NCBI GenBank assembly: GCA_009692585.1
Contig: SHYX01000005.1
Location: forward strand, 62,001 to 126,000
Reading direction: 5' to 3'
Length of the DNA stretch: 64,000 nucleotides
DNA from: Myxococcales bacterium
GTDB taxonomy: Bacteria; Myxococcota; UBA796; SXON01
A program made the position numbers and the translations under genes. Below the pieces are notes generated by a model. That model made no database searches and was not told the origin of the DNA. It worked only from the letters and a program-made list of their open reading frames with translations. Positions 53,453-61,770 of this stretch are shown in pieces. How positions within the stretch are numbered: the first letter of the stretch is position 1; each line of letters starts with the position of its first letter.

Positions 53453-53618
53453 GCGTAGGAGTCCGCTCCCATGGCCATGAAACTCGCGCCCTGGAAACTC
53501 GCGCCCTGGGGGACCACGCGGAGGGGGGGAGAGCGGCGCCATTTTCGCGTTAGCAACGCGAAAATGGCCGTAGGGAACGCCGCGATAGGGGGGGAACGCG
53601 AAGGGGTTCCCCCGTTGA
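53453..53618 (+). repeat. Repeated element, copy B, non-coding gap after the shell-protein gene
   Basis: Starts with CGCTCCCATGGCCATGAAAC, which closely matches the left end of copy C. It contains an internal duplication (AACTCGCGCCCTGG twice), a strong hairpin (separate entry) and ends in TTCCCCCGTTG. No open frame with protein-like content is seen. Confidence 0.5.
53538..53568. terminator. Perfect 14-bp inverted repeat with 3-base loop
   Basis: GCCATTTTCGCGTT, loop AGC, AACGCGAAAATGGC: a perfect stem. It lies between the convergent shell-protein and lipoprotein genes. It has no T-run directly after it on either strand, so it may be a bidirectional terminator of the non-U-tract kind, or part of a REP-like element. 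Confidence 0.5.
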
Positions 53619-54347
53619 CTACAGCGTCCACACCTGGGCGGTGAGCACGCTGCGGTCGGACCGATCGTCACCCTCCCAGGGGTCGATGACGATGTCGACA
53701 TCTGACCCTTCGGCGACGGTGAGGACCTTGTCGAAGTCGATGCCGGTGTCGTCCCAGCCCTCGAGGTACCAGGCCCAACTCATGACGCCGTCGATGAAGA
53801 TGTACCCGGCGACCCCGTTCGAGGTGCCGTCGACCGACAGCTTCGCGAAGTGGCCGGTGATGCGGACCTCTCCCGAGACCTCGCTCGTCCAGCGACGGAC
53901 GGCCCACTGCTCGACGGCCTGGCGGCCACCGGTGGTGATGGTGCCATTGGGGTGCATGGTTTCGGCGTCGGCCATCGTCCAGTACACGCCGCCGAGCGCC
54001 GCATACCAGCCCGGATCCGCTCCGCCGGCCACGTAGTCGTTCATGGGGACGAAGCTGTTGGCTCGGGCGGGTTCCACGTAACCGTAGGACCATCCGTCTT
54101 TGCCCTGCTCGTCGGAGAACTCGGCCACGCTGTCGGCCAGCAGCGTGGGACCGCCTGCCTGTCCGCCCCTTTGGATGCCGAAGCCAGGGTCGATCTGCAG
54201 GTGGGCGTCCTCTTCCTCGTCCGCGGGCAGCTCCACGAACAGTTCCCCGGGTTGATCGGTCGGCGCGGTCCTGAGACCAGCCTCGTCGATCGTCACGTCG
54301 ACTGGCGCGCACCCGACTCCCGCGACAACGAGCAACAGCACGCGCAT
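53619..54347 (-). CDS. Lipoprotein with a carbohydrate-binding-like beta domain
   Basis: A 242-residue lipoprotein: MRVLLLVVAGVGC, an acidic spacer (ELPADEEEDAH), then a domain starting at SVAEFSDEQGKDGWSYGYVE. The pattern F(S)xxQGxxxWxYGY, HPNG, AVRRWTSEVSGEVRITGHF, GVAGYIFIDGVMSWAWYLEG and a closing DVDIVIDP resembles a beta-sandwich domain often seen in secreted proteins of Planctomycetes and Myxococcota and thought to bind sugars. That function is inference. The gene is flanked on both sides by copies of the repeated element. Confidence 0.7.
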   Translation of the reverse strand: MRVLLLVVAGVGCAPVDVTIDEAGLRTAPTDQPGELFVELPADEEEDAHLQIDPGFGIQRGGQAGGPTLLADSVAEFSDEQGKDGWSYGYVEPARANSFVPMNDYVAGGADPGWYAALGGVYWTMADAETMHPNGTITTGGRQAVEQWAVRRWTSEVSGEVRITGHFAKLSVDGTSNGVAGYIFIDGVMSWAWYLEGWDDTGIDFDKVLTVAEGSDVDIVIDPWEGDDRSDRSVLTAQVWTL

Positions 54348-54512
54348 AAGACCCCCTAGCCGGCGTCACCCACCGGGTGGAGAACCTGGATGGTCCTCCC
54401 TCATACAGTACCCAGCCGCTGCATCCGCGATCCATGCATCTTGGTTTTTTGCATTCTCAGCACGAATGCGCCGGTCGGTGGTTGCATGAAAGTCATCCAT
54501 GCCGCCCTTCGG

Positions 54513-54700
54513 GACGCGTCGGCTCCCAGGGCCATGAAACTGCTGCGGCATGGGTGACGCCCAGGTGGGGGAGAGTCGCCCGGCGGGCGGGTTATCCAAC
54601 CCGACCGCCGCCGTAGGCCGGAAAGCGTAGCTTGGAGGCCGGAGGGTAGGCGACGGCAGGGGGAGGACGCGGCGAGCGTCTTCCCCCGTTTCTGGTTAGC
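54513..54700 (+). repeat. Repeated element, copy C, in the 374-bp gap before the ABC-F gene
   Basis: Left end CGGCTCCCAGGGCCATGAAAC and right end CCCCCGTTTCTGGTTAG match copies A and/or B; the interior is GC-rich with several short palindromes. The remainder of the gap (54348-54512) holds only a weak 6-bp hairpin (GCATTC/GAATGC at 54451-54469) preceded by six Ts, and no gene. Confidence 0.45.
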
Positions 54701-54721
54701 CCCCCGCCTCCGAGGGGCCAG

Positions 54722-56575
54722 GTGCGGATTGTCGCGGCGGGCATTGAGAAGGGCTGGGGTGATCGGCAGATACTTCGCGGCGCCGACCTCGTGTTGGAAC
54801 CTGGAGAATGTGTCGGTCTTGTCGGCGCCAACGGGTGCGGCAAGTCCACCCTGCTCGCCATCCTCGCGGGGAAAGAGGAGGCCGATCACGGCACCGTCAC
54901 CCAGGCCGGCGCGGTCGGGTACCTCGGTCAGAACCCGACTCTGCCCGCGGGCACCGTGGGCGCAGCGGCCCGCGAGGCGCTGGCGTGGCACGCCGAGTTG
55001 TTGACTCGGTGGGAGGAGGCCGTCAACGCCGAGGATGAGGTGGGTTCCGCAGCGTTGCAGGGGCGACTGGACCTGGTGGGCTGGGACCTCTCCCACCAGG
55101 TTGCGGCGGTGCTCACGCGCCTGCGCGCCCCCCCCCAGGATGCCGATGTCGCCCCTCTTTCAGGAGGGGAGCTCCGTCGCGTGGCCCTGGCGCGGGCGTT
55201 GTTGTCGTCCCCGGAGCTTCTGCTACTCGACGAGCCCACCAACCACCTGGATGCGGAGGCCGTCGCCTGGTTGGAAGGCTTTCTACAGACCTTCGGGGGT
55301 GCCGTGGTGCTGGTCACCCACGATCGGTACCTCCTCGAGTCAGCGGCCACGCGCATCGTAGAGATCGAAGCCGGCCAGCTCGTCAGCTACGACGGCAGCT
55401 ACGCGGACTACCTGATCGAGCGGGCCGAGCGCCAGGCCCGTCTGGGTCGAATGGCGGAGGAGCGCCTCTCGATGATCAAGCGTGAGGCGGCATGGGCCTC
55501 GCGCTCGCCGGCCGCCCAGACGAAGAAGCAGAAGGCCCGTCTCACGCGACTCGATGCATTACAGGCGATCGAAGGACCTAAACGTCAAGACGTCTTCAGC
55601 CTGAAGTTCGTGAGTGGCGCCAGGTTCGGCAAGACCTTTCTCGACATCAGGGCTCTGCGCAAGTCCTTCGGCGGGCGCCGGCTCATCTGGGACCTCGACC
55701 TCGACCTCGGTCCCGGCGAGCGGCTGGGGATCGTCGGCCCCAACGGCGTTGGCAAGTCCACGCTCCTTTCGATGATCGCGGGCACCTTGGCCCCCGATGC
55801 CGGTACGATAGCGCGCGCGTCGCGACTCAAGATCGCGGTGCTCGATCAGGCGCGCACCGGCCTCAACCCCACCGACACGGTGTTCGAGGCGGCGGGCTCC
55901 GGCAACGATCAGGTGGTCGTCGGCGACGAGACGGTCCACGTCGTCGGGTTCCTGCGGCGATTCCTCTTCCCGCGTGAAATGCTCGAACAGCGCGTCGCCG
56001 GGCTCTCTGGGGGTGAACGGGCGCGGCTCCTCTTGGCCAAGCTGATGCTCCAGGGCAAGAACCTCCTGCTCCTGGACGAGCCCACCAACGATCTGGACCT
56101 GATGACGCTCGCGGTGTTGGAAGAGGCGCTGATGGGCTTCGACGGCGCGTCCATCATCGTCACGCACGACCGCGCGTTCCTGGATCGGGTGTGCACCAGC
56201 GTGCTCGCGTTCCATGGCGACGGACGTCTCGTGCGCTATGCCAGTCGGCAGCAGTGGCTGGCGGCCGTGGTCGCGGAGGAAAAGGCGGCGGAGGCCGAGG
56301 CCAAGGCGGCAGAGGCCAGGGTGGCGGCCGGGCGGTCCGGGCCGTCACGCGGTCCGGTGGTGCGGCTGTCGTTCAAGGAGCAGCAGGAGCTGACCGGGCT
56401 TCCGGAGCGGCTGGACACGATGGAGACCCATCGCCTCTCGCTCCAGGAGTCCCTCGCCGACGCCACCACCTGGAAGACCGGCGAGGGTGCAGCCAACAGT
56501 CGCCGCCTCGCCGAGCTGACCGACGAGCTGGCGGCCGCGTGGGCGAGGTGGGAGGCCCTCGAGGCACGGCGTTGA
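54722..56575 (+). CDS. ABC-F family ATPase (Uup/EttA-like)
   Basis: A 617-residue soluble protein with two ABC domains and no membrane part. Domain 1: GANGCGKSTLLAIL, LSGGELRRVALARALL, LLLLDEPTNHLDAEAVAWLE. Domain 2: GPNGVGKSTLLSMIAG, LSGGERARLLLAKLML, LLLLDEPTNDLDLMTLAVLE. The inter-domain linker is charged, and the C-terminus has a coiled-coil arm (KEQQELTGLPERLDTMETHRLSLQ) as in Uup. ABC-F proteins act on the ribosome or on DNA branch structures. GTG start with GAGGGG upstream. Confidence 0.92.
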   Translation: MRIVAAGIEKGWGDRQILRGADLVLEPGECVGLVGANGCGKSTLLAILAGKEEADHGTVTQAGAVGYLGQNPTLPAGTVGAAAREALAWHAELLTRWEEAVNAEDEVGSAALQGRLDLVGWDLSHQVAAVLTRLRAPPQDADVAPLSGGELRRVALARALLSSPELLLLDEPTNHLDAEAVAWLEGFLQTFGGAVVLVTHDRYLLESAATRIVEIEAGQLVSYDGSYADYLIERAERQARLGRMAEERLSMIKREAAWASRSPAAQTKKQKARLTRLDALQAIEGPKRQDVFSLKFVSGARFGKTFLDIRALRKSFGGRRLIWDLDLDLGPGERLGIVGPNGVGKSTLLSMIAGTLAPDAGTIARASRLKIAVLDQARTGLNPTDTVFEAAGSGNDQVVVGDETVHVVGFLRRFLFPREMLEQRVAGLSGGERARLLLAKLMLQGKNLLLLDEPTNDLDLMTLAVLEEALMGFDGASIIVTHDRAFLDRVCTSVLAFHGDGRLVRYASRQQWLAAVVAEEKAAEAEAKAAEARVAAGRSGPSRGPVVRLSFKEQQELTGLPERLDTMETHRLSLQESLADATTWKTGEGAANSRRLAELTDELAAAWARWEALEARR

Positions 56576-56612
56576 GCTTGCCCCTATCCGCTCGCCGCGC
56601 GACGTTGCCGGT

Positions 56613-57515
56613 ATGAGCGCCTCCGTCCCCGACGTCGTCGACGTCCTCGAGCTGCGCGCGCCCACGCCGCTGCCTGGCACCAACGACCTGGTCATCGAGA
56701 TCCCCCATGGCGCCGTCGGCGATTGGGAGTACCACGCCGTCGCGACACGGCTGGAGAGCAGGCTCCCGGCCGACCTCATCGAGTTCTTCCACGTCAACAC
56801 CGATAGCGGGGCCGCCGAGCTCGCGGTCGCGCTGGGCGAGCGGCTGTGTGCCCGCGGAATCGTCCGACGCGTGGTGATCGTCCGCAGCCGCATCCCGCGC
56901 ACCTTCATCGACTGCAACCGGGTGCTCGGCGCCGATCTCGACGCCTACCGGGCCGGCGGCGTCACGCCGGGGATTCCGCCCTGGGTCACCACGCCCGCCG
57001 ATCACGCCTTCCTGGGGGCGAGGTACGCCGCCTACCAGGCCGTTGCCAGCGCGCTCATCACCGAGGTGTGTGCCGCCGGTGGCCGCGCGCTCCTGCTCCA
57101 CACCTACGCGCCACGCACGGTCGATGTCGAGGTGACGGCCGACATCGTCCCTGCGCTCCGGGCGGCCTACCAGCCCGACCGGCTGGAGAGCTGGCCGCTC
57201 CGGCCCGAGGTCGATCTCATTTTTCGCGATCCCCAGGGCACCCGACACCTGCCGAATCCGGTGGTGGACGGGCTCCGCAAGGCCCTGGCGATGCGGGGCT
57301 ACCCCCTTGCGGAGGGCGCCACCTACCCCCTCCACCCGGTCACCACGGGCCATGCCCATGTGGTCGCGTGGCCGGGCCGGGTGGTGTGCGTCGAGGTGCG
57401 CCGCGACCTGCTCACCGAGCGGTTCGTGCCCTTCCGACAGGTGCAGATCGATGGGGAGCGTGTCGGCCGACTCGCGGACGGCTTCGCCGACTGGCTTACG
57501 GCGTGGACCGACTGA
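56613..57515 (+). CDS. N-formylglutamate amidohydrolase-like protein
   Basis: A 300-residue protein. The start has LVIEIPHGAVGDWEY, followed by FHVNTDSGAAELAVAL and VVIVRSRIPRTFIDCNRVLG, which match the PH(S/A)G, DxGxxxL and SRxxxDxNR landmarks of the FGase family (metal-dependent hydrolases of N-formyl amino acids). The C-terminal half has LLLHTYAPRTVDVEV and HVVAWPGRVVCVEVRRDLL. It is longer than typical FGase, and its actual substrate is not known. It lies 37 bp after the ABC-F gene, possibly co-transcribed. Confidence 0.65.
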   Translation: MSASVPDVVDVLELRAPTPLPGTNDLVIEIPHGAVGDWEYHAVATRLESRLPADLIEFFHVNTDSGAAELAVALGERLCARGIVRRVVIVRSRIPRTFIDCNRVLGADLDAYRAGGVTPGIPPWVTTPADHAFLGARYAAYQAVASALITEVCAAGGRALLLHTYAPRTVDVEVTADIVPALRAAYQPDRLESWPLRPEVDLIFRDPQGTRHLPNPVVDGLRKALAMRGYPLAEGATYPLHPVTTGHAHVVAWPGRVVCVEVRRDLLTERFVPFRQVQIDGERVGRLADGFADWLTAWTD

Positions 57516-57518
57516 GCG

Positions 57519-58709
57519 TCAGCACGCCTCGACGATCAGGGCGATGCCCTGACCGCCGCCGATGCAGGCGCTGCCGAGGCCGAATTTCTGGCCGCGACGA
57601 CGCAGCTCGTGGATGAGGGTGCCGGTGATGCGCGCGCCCGACGCGCCGAGGGGGTGGCCCAGGGCGATCGCGCCGCCGTTGACGTTGGTGATGCTGCGAT
57701 CGAGGCCGAGTTCCCGCTCCACGGCGAGGTACTGCGGCGCGAAGGCCTCGTTGACCTCGACCAGGGCCATGTCGCCCAGCGACAGCCCGGTCTGCTTCAG
57801 TGCGTTGCGCGCGGCGGGGGCGGGGCCGATGCCCATGATCGTGGGGTCGCACCCGCTCACCCCCCAACCGACGAGCCGGGCGATCGGGGTCAGGCCACGC
57901 TTGGAGGCCCACGCGGCGTCGGCGACCACGAGTGAGGCGGCACCGTCGCAGATGCCGGATGCGTTGCCCGCGCTGATGAGCCCGTCCTTCTTGAAATAGG
58001 CGGGGAGTTTGCCGAGGGTGGCCATGTCGGTGGCGCGCGGGTGTTCGTCGACGGAGAACTCGATGTCGCCCTTGCGGCCCTTGATGACGAAGGGCACGAT
58101 CTCATCCTTGAACTTCCCTTCGGCGTTGGCCGCGGCCCAGCGGACCTGACTGGCGACGGCGACCTCGTCCACCTGCTCCCGAGTCAGGCCGTATTGCTCG
58201 CCGAGTTTCTCGGCGGTCTGGGCCATGGCGAGCCCTGAAACGGTGTCGGTGAGGCACTCCCAGAGGAGGTCCTTCATCACCGGCGGTCGTCCGAATTTGG
58301 CGGCGCCGTCGCGCAGGCCGTGGATCACGTGCGGCGCCATGCTCATCGCTTCGGTGCCACCGCAGAGGACCGCGTTGGCCTGTCCGGACAGGATCTCCAT
58401 CGCCGCGCTGATCACCGCCTGGAAGCCACTCCCGCACAGGCGCTGCACGACGTAGGCGGGCGTCTGGACGGGGAGCCCCGCTTTGAGCGCGATGTGGCGG
58501 GCGCCGTAAATGGCGTCGTTGCTGGTCTGCAACACGGTCCCGTAGATCACGTGGTCGATGTCGTCCACGGTGAGGCCCGCCCGTTCGATCGCCGCTTTCG
58601 CCGTCGGTACCGCAAGATCGTTCGCGCCGACGTCTTTGAGGGTGCCTCCCTGGGTTCCGAACGCGGTCCGGCAGGCGGAGAGGATGACGATGTCGCGGGA
58701 GAGGGCCAT
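57519..58709 (-). CDS. Acetyl-CoA C-acyltransferase (thiolase)
   Basis: A 396-residue thiolase. Catalytic Cys in VVQRLCGSGFQAV (near residue 90), VEVNEAFAPQYLA with the NEAF motif, His in GAIALGHPLGASGARI, and the second Cys in GSACIGGGQGIALIVE. ACRTAFGTQGG at the N-terminus and full standard length support a biosynthetic-type acetyl-CoA acetyltransferase, or a beta-ketothiolase ending fatty or aromatic acid oxidation. ATG 58709 directly precedes the conserved IVILSACRT segment. It could serve the CoA cluster at 11.7-17.9 kb, though it is not linked to it. Confidence 0.92.
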   Translation of the reverse strand: MALSRDIVILSACRTAFGTQGGTLKDVGANDLAVPTAKAAIERAGLTVDDIDHVIYGTVLQTSNDAIYGARHIALKAGLPVQTPAYVVQRLCGSGFQAVISAAMEILSGQANAVLCGGTEAMSMAPHVIHGLRDGAAKFGRPPVMKDLLWECLTDTVSGLAMAQTAEKLGEQYGLTREQVDEVAVASQVRWAAANAEGKFKDEIVPFVIKGRKGDIEFSVDEHPRATDMATLGKLPAYFKKDGLISAGNASGICDGAASLVVADAAWASKRGLTPIARLVGWGVSGCDPTIMGIGPAPAARNALKQTGLSLGDMALVEVNEAFAPQYLAVERELGLDRSITNVNGGAIALGHPLGASGARITGTLIHELRRRGQKFGLGSACIGGGQGIALIVEAC

Positions 58710-58842
58710 GGAGTGCTCCAGAGTGGCGGCGCTGCTAACCGGCCCGAGGACGGGTTGGGCGATGCCGCGCGACCGGGCGTCCTTCGTCAGGTGTGGGCGG
58801 GCCGGCATCGCGGGTCCCCCTCCCGCGAATTAGCTCGGCGCG

Positions 58843-59685
58843 ATGGCGACCTACCCCAACGGCAGGATGACCGTGGCCACCGCCCGACAGGGTGGCGTGC
58901 GGGTCCTCGCGGTCTCGCTTCCCGGCCAGGCCGAGGAGCTGGCGTCGCGCCACGGGCTCGCTCCTGGTGCGCGCAAGCGGGCTGCGGAAGGGCTCGTGGC
59001 GGCGGCCCTGCTCAGCGCGCACATCAAGGGGGAGGAACGGCTGACGCTCGATCTTCAGGTCAGCTCCCCGCCGTGCGCGGGAGTCTTCGAGATTAACGGC
59101 GACGGGACCGTCCGGGGGCGGTTTCGCCCGCCCGACGTGCGCGATCAGGCCGAGCTGTTCGGGTTTCTCTCCGTGGCCAAGTCGCTCGGCGCCCGCGAGC
59201 TGTACCGAGGCATCGCCAAGGTCGACGCCGAATCCATCGAAGCGGCGCTCCAGCGGTTTTTGCGGGAGTCCCAGCAGACCGACGCCCACGTGCGCCTGGC
59301 GATCGACCTCGATGCCGACGGCCTGGTCGAGTACGCCGACGGCATCTTCGTGGAGCGGCTTCCGCATTTTCCACCGGAAGAATTCGTGGCGCTGGTGGCG
59401 GGGCTGGACGCGGACACCAAGCGGGTCGTGGACGAGTTGGCGCTGGGACTGCTCGTGGGCGGCACAATCGATCGCCTGGGCGAGGCGACGCTCACCTTCC
59501 GGTGCGGCTGCAGTCGCGACAGGGTCATCACGATGATCCGCGGTCTGGGCGCGGCAGAGATCAGCGCGATGATCGAAGAGCAGGGGGGCGCCGAGGTGAC
59601 CTGTCACTTCTGCAACGAGGTCAGCCGCTTTGACGCCGAGGAGCTGGCGGGGTTGCGGGACGAGGCGGGGCGCGCGGACGCTTAG
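58843..59685 (+). CDS. hslO: Redox-regulated chaperone Hsp33
   Basis: A 280-residue Hsp33. Its N-terminal domain (VAAALLSAHIKGEERLTLDL, GDGTVRGRFRPPDV) is followed by the C-terminal zinc switch with CGCSRDRVITMIRGLG and VTCHFCNEVSRF, giving the CxC and CxxC pairs that bind zinc when reduced and open on oxidation. It holds unfolded proteins during oxidative stress. It is divergent from the thiolase (133 bp); its last four bases overlap the convergent hypothetical gene. Confidence 0.93.
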   Translation: MATYPNGRMTVATARQGGVRVLAVSLPGQAEELASRHGLAPGARKRAAEGLVAAALLSAHIKGEERLTLDLQVSSPPCAGVFEINGDGTVRGRFRPPDVRDQAELFGFLSVAKSLGARELYRGIAKVDAESIEAALQRFLRESQQTDAHVRLAIDLDADGLVEYADGIFVERLPHFPPEEFVALVAGLDADTKRVVDELALGLLVGGTIDRLGEATLTFRCGCSRDRVITMIRGLGAAEISAMIEEQGGAEVTCHFCNEVSRFDAEELAGLRDEAGRADA

Positions 59686-60476
59686 TTCGCGAACCAGGCC
59701 CGCGCGTCCTTGAACGCCGCGATGAGGGAGCTGGACGACAGGTCGACCCAGACCAGCCAGTCCGACTTGTCGGTGACGGCGTGCGCCACCGCCAGCTGGC
59801 CGGCGCCCACGCTCGCGACCGCCCGAAGCACGGCGTTGACCGCGGTAGCGCCCGCAAGGTCACCGGTACTGAGGAACCGGGCCCGATGGGCGCGCCAGAG
59901 CGCGGTCAACACGCCGCGGTCGTCGAGCACGAGGGCCTTGGCGATGTAGACGGAGCCTACGTTGGGCAGGCAGTCCTGGATGACCCCGGCGATGACGGCG
60001 GTCGGGTCAAAAGTTCCCGTCACCGGCACGGCCGGCGGGCTTCGGGGTGCGCTTGGGGCGGGCGCCGCGGTTGGAGTCGGCGCGGGGGCTGGGGCGGTCC
60101 TGGCCCGGGCTTCGTCTTCGTTCGCGAGGCGGACGGCGTCGGCGGCGCTGAGCGACTTCCGGGGCGGCGGGGCCGCCATCAGACGCGAGGGCGGCCCTGC
60201 CGGCGGGTTCGTTGGATTCGTGGTCTTGGCGGCTTGGTTTGCCGGTCCCGGGGCCGCCGGCCGCGCCGCCGCCGCCTTCGCCGCCGCGGCGCGCGCGAGC
60301 GTCTTGGCGAGCTGGACCGGATCCGGACCCGGCGGCACCGCCGGGGGGGGCGCCTTGACATGCGGCGGCTCCGGCAGGTCGTCCCCGCGCGCCGGCGGGC
60401 GCGCCGGGGGCGCGGGAGCGGTCTCAGGGAGGTCGAACAGGCTGGAGAGCGGGTCGAATCCTTTCTTGCTGCTCAC
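59682..60476 (-). CDS. Pro/Ala-rich protein with conserved C-terminal domain, function unknown
   Basis: A 264-residue cytosolic protein. Residues 1-155 are a Pro/Ala-rich, low-complexity region with short acidic and basic islands (FDPLSSLFDLPET at the N-terminus could be a docking motif). Residues about 160-264 form a compact domain: AVIAGVIQDCLPNVGSVYIA, LVLDDRGVLTALWRAHRARFL, AVNAVLRAVASVGAGQLAVAHAV and WLVWVDLSSSSLIAAFKDAR. The strand-helix pattern is reminiscent of Roadblock/LC7-type domains, without firm evidence. Divergent from the phosphatase at 60525. Confidence 0.6.
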   Translation of the reverse strand: MSSKKGFDPLSSLFDLPETAPAPPARPPARGDDLPEPPHVKAPPPAVPPGPDPVQLAKTLARAAAAKAAAARPAAPGPANQAAKTTNPTNPPAGPPSRLMAAPPPRKSLSAADAVRLANEDEARARTAPAPAPTPTAAPAPSAPRSPPAVPVTGTFDPTAVIAGVIQDCLPNVGSVYIAKALVLDDRGVLTALWRAHRARFLSTGDLAGATAVNAVLRAVASVGAGQLAVAHAVTDKSDWLVWVDLSSSSLIAAFKDARAWFAN

Positions 60477-60524
60477 GGGTGCCCCGGGGTGGCAGCGCGG
60501 ATATCGCGGGCGGCCGCTGGCCGC

Positions 60525-61133
60525 ATGTCTCCCCCGCTTCTGCTACTCGTGCGTCATGGCCAGACTCGTTGGAATGCGGAGCGGCGCGTCTTGGGGCGCA
60601 CCGATCTCCCACTCGACGAATTGGGGTGTAGTCAGGCCGAATCCGTGGGACTGTCGTTGGGCCACCTCGACGCGGTCTGGTCCAGCCCATTGTTGCGTGC
60701 CCGCCAGACGGCGGCGGCGATCGTGGCCACGCGTCCTCACCTGACCGTGCAGCTCGAACCCGACCTGACCGAGATGGACCAGGGGGAGCTCGACGGCCTC
60801 GATGAAGCAGGGCTCCGCGAACGATTCGGCTCGCTCCTGGTCGACTGGGCGCGCGCGCCCGCCGGGATCCGCCTTCCCGGAGGGGAGACGCTGGATGAGG
60901 TTCAGCAACGGGCCCGCGGCGCGCTGGGACGGATCGCAGCCGCCAGCGGTCCGGGAGCCCGCGTGGGGGTGGTGACCCACCAGTTGGTGATGGCTTCGAC
61001 GCTGTGCGGGCTCCTCGGCGAGCCCCTCTCGGCGTGGCGGACCCACAATCATCGCAACACCGCCTGGTCGGAGATCTCCTGGGGCCCCGTTCCCGCCGTG
61101 CTCGTGGAGAAGCAGGGGCCGCATTTGCCTTGA
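60525..61133 (+). CDS. Histidine phosphatase (phosphoglycerate mutase-like) protein
   Basis: A 202-residue cytosolic enzyme. The phosphohistidine motif LLLVRHGQTRWNAERRVLGR begins at residue 6, VWSSPLLRARQTAAAI follows, then LTEMDQGELDGL with the catalytic Glu, LPGGETLDEVQQRA and the second His in VGVVTHQLVM. This is the cobalamin phosphatase CobC/PhoE/GpmB type; given the lone CobT at 2456 a CobC-like role is possible but unproven. The start ATG leaves only MSPPL before the first strand. Confidence 0.85.
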   Translation: MSPPLLLLVRHGQTRWNAERRVLGRTDLPLDELGCSQAESVGLSLGHLDAVWSSPLLRARQTAAAIVATRPHLTVQLEPDLTEMDQGELDGLDEAGLRERFGSLLVDWARAPAGIRLPGGETLDEVQQRARGALGRIAAASGPGARVGVVTHQLVMASTLCGLLGEPLSAWRTHNHRNTAWSEISWGPVPAVLVEKQGPHLP

Positions 61134-61708
61134 AGGGGGGGCACCCGGGCGCCGTTGTCCCCCCACCCGATGAGGCGTGAGTCGGGCGCGCGGCGGCTCC
61201 GACCCCGCGTGAGCGCCACACCGAAACGCGATGACGGGCCGGATGGCGGCTCCGGAAGAGGAGGTGGCGATGCGATGCGGCAGCGCGGCGAGAACCGCCG
61301 GGGCCCCGCTCCACTCCCGCCGTCGCGCGAGCCCCATGCCGGGGGCCACCACAGCGCACGGGCGGCGGCGCGACTCGACCCTGAGGATGTCCACGAGGCT
61401 CTCCGGTTCGCGGCGCAAGCCGGCAGGATGGAACGGGTGTCGGCGCTGAGCAGTGCGCCGCCCACCAGAGCCAGTCGGCCGCCCCATCGCAGCGCAAACT
61501 CCACCTCATTGGCAGAGACGCCGGCCGTCTTGAACAGCCCGGTGTAGAAGGCGAGGTTGCTGCCGCGATTGTCAAAGCAGCTGTCGGCGTCGAAGGCCGT
61601 GGCCTGCGCCGTCAACTCCAGGGGGTTGGCCTCGCCCAGAGCTTCGATCACCTCCCCCAAGGACGCGTCCGTGCACCCGCTCATCCGGCGCTGCTGGTCG
61701 GCGACCAT
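61134..61708 (-). pseudogene. Frameshifted gene of unknown family
   Basis: On the minus strand an ATG at 61708 (or 61684) opens a frame with protein-like, GC3-rich content (GEANPLELTAQATAFDADSC, YTGLFKTAGVSANEVEFALR, LALVGGALLSADT). Near 61420-61470 this quality moves to another frame (LRREPESLVDILRVES, APAVLAALPHRIATSSSGAA), which then runs into the antisense of the upstream phosphatase gene without a proper stop. The simplest reading is one gene broken by a frameshift and lacking its end; an assembly error is the alternative. No family is recognised. Confidence 0.45.
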
Positions 61709-61770
61709 ACCGCGTCGGGCGGGTCGCTGACGCAACCGGCCACCGTGGTCACCGCCAGGGAGACCACTCG

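Noticed and set aside
54445..54469. Intrinsic terminator (six Ts next to a small hairpin)
   Set aside because: On the plus strand the T-run comes before the hairpin, and on the minus strand the run would be A; neither orientation gives hairpin followed by U-tract.
60543..61487. Intact minus-strand gene of about 314 codons
   Set aside because: Its second half is antisense to a clear histidine phosphatase; only the first part is protein-like and is better explained as the shifted half of the broken gene at 61134-61708.
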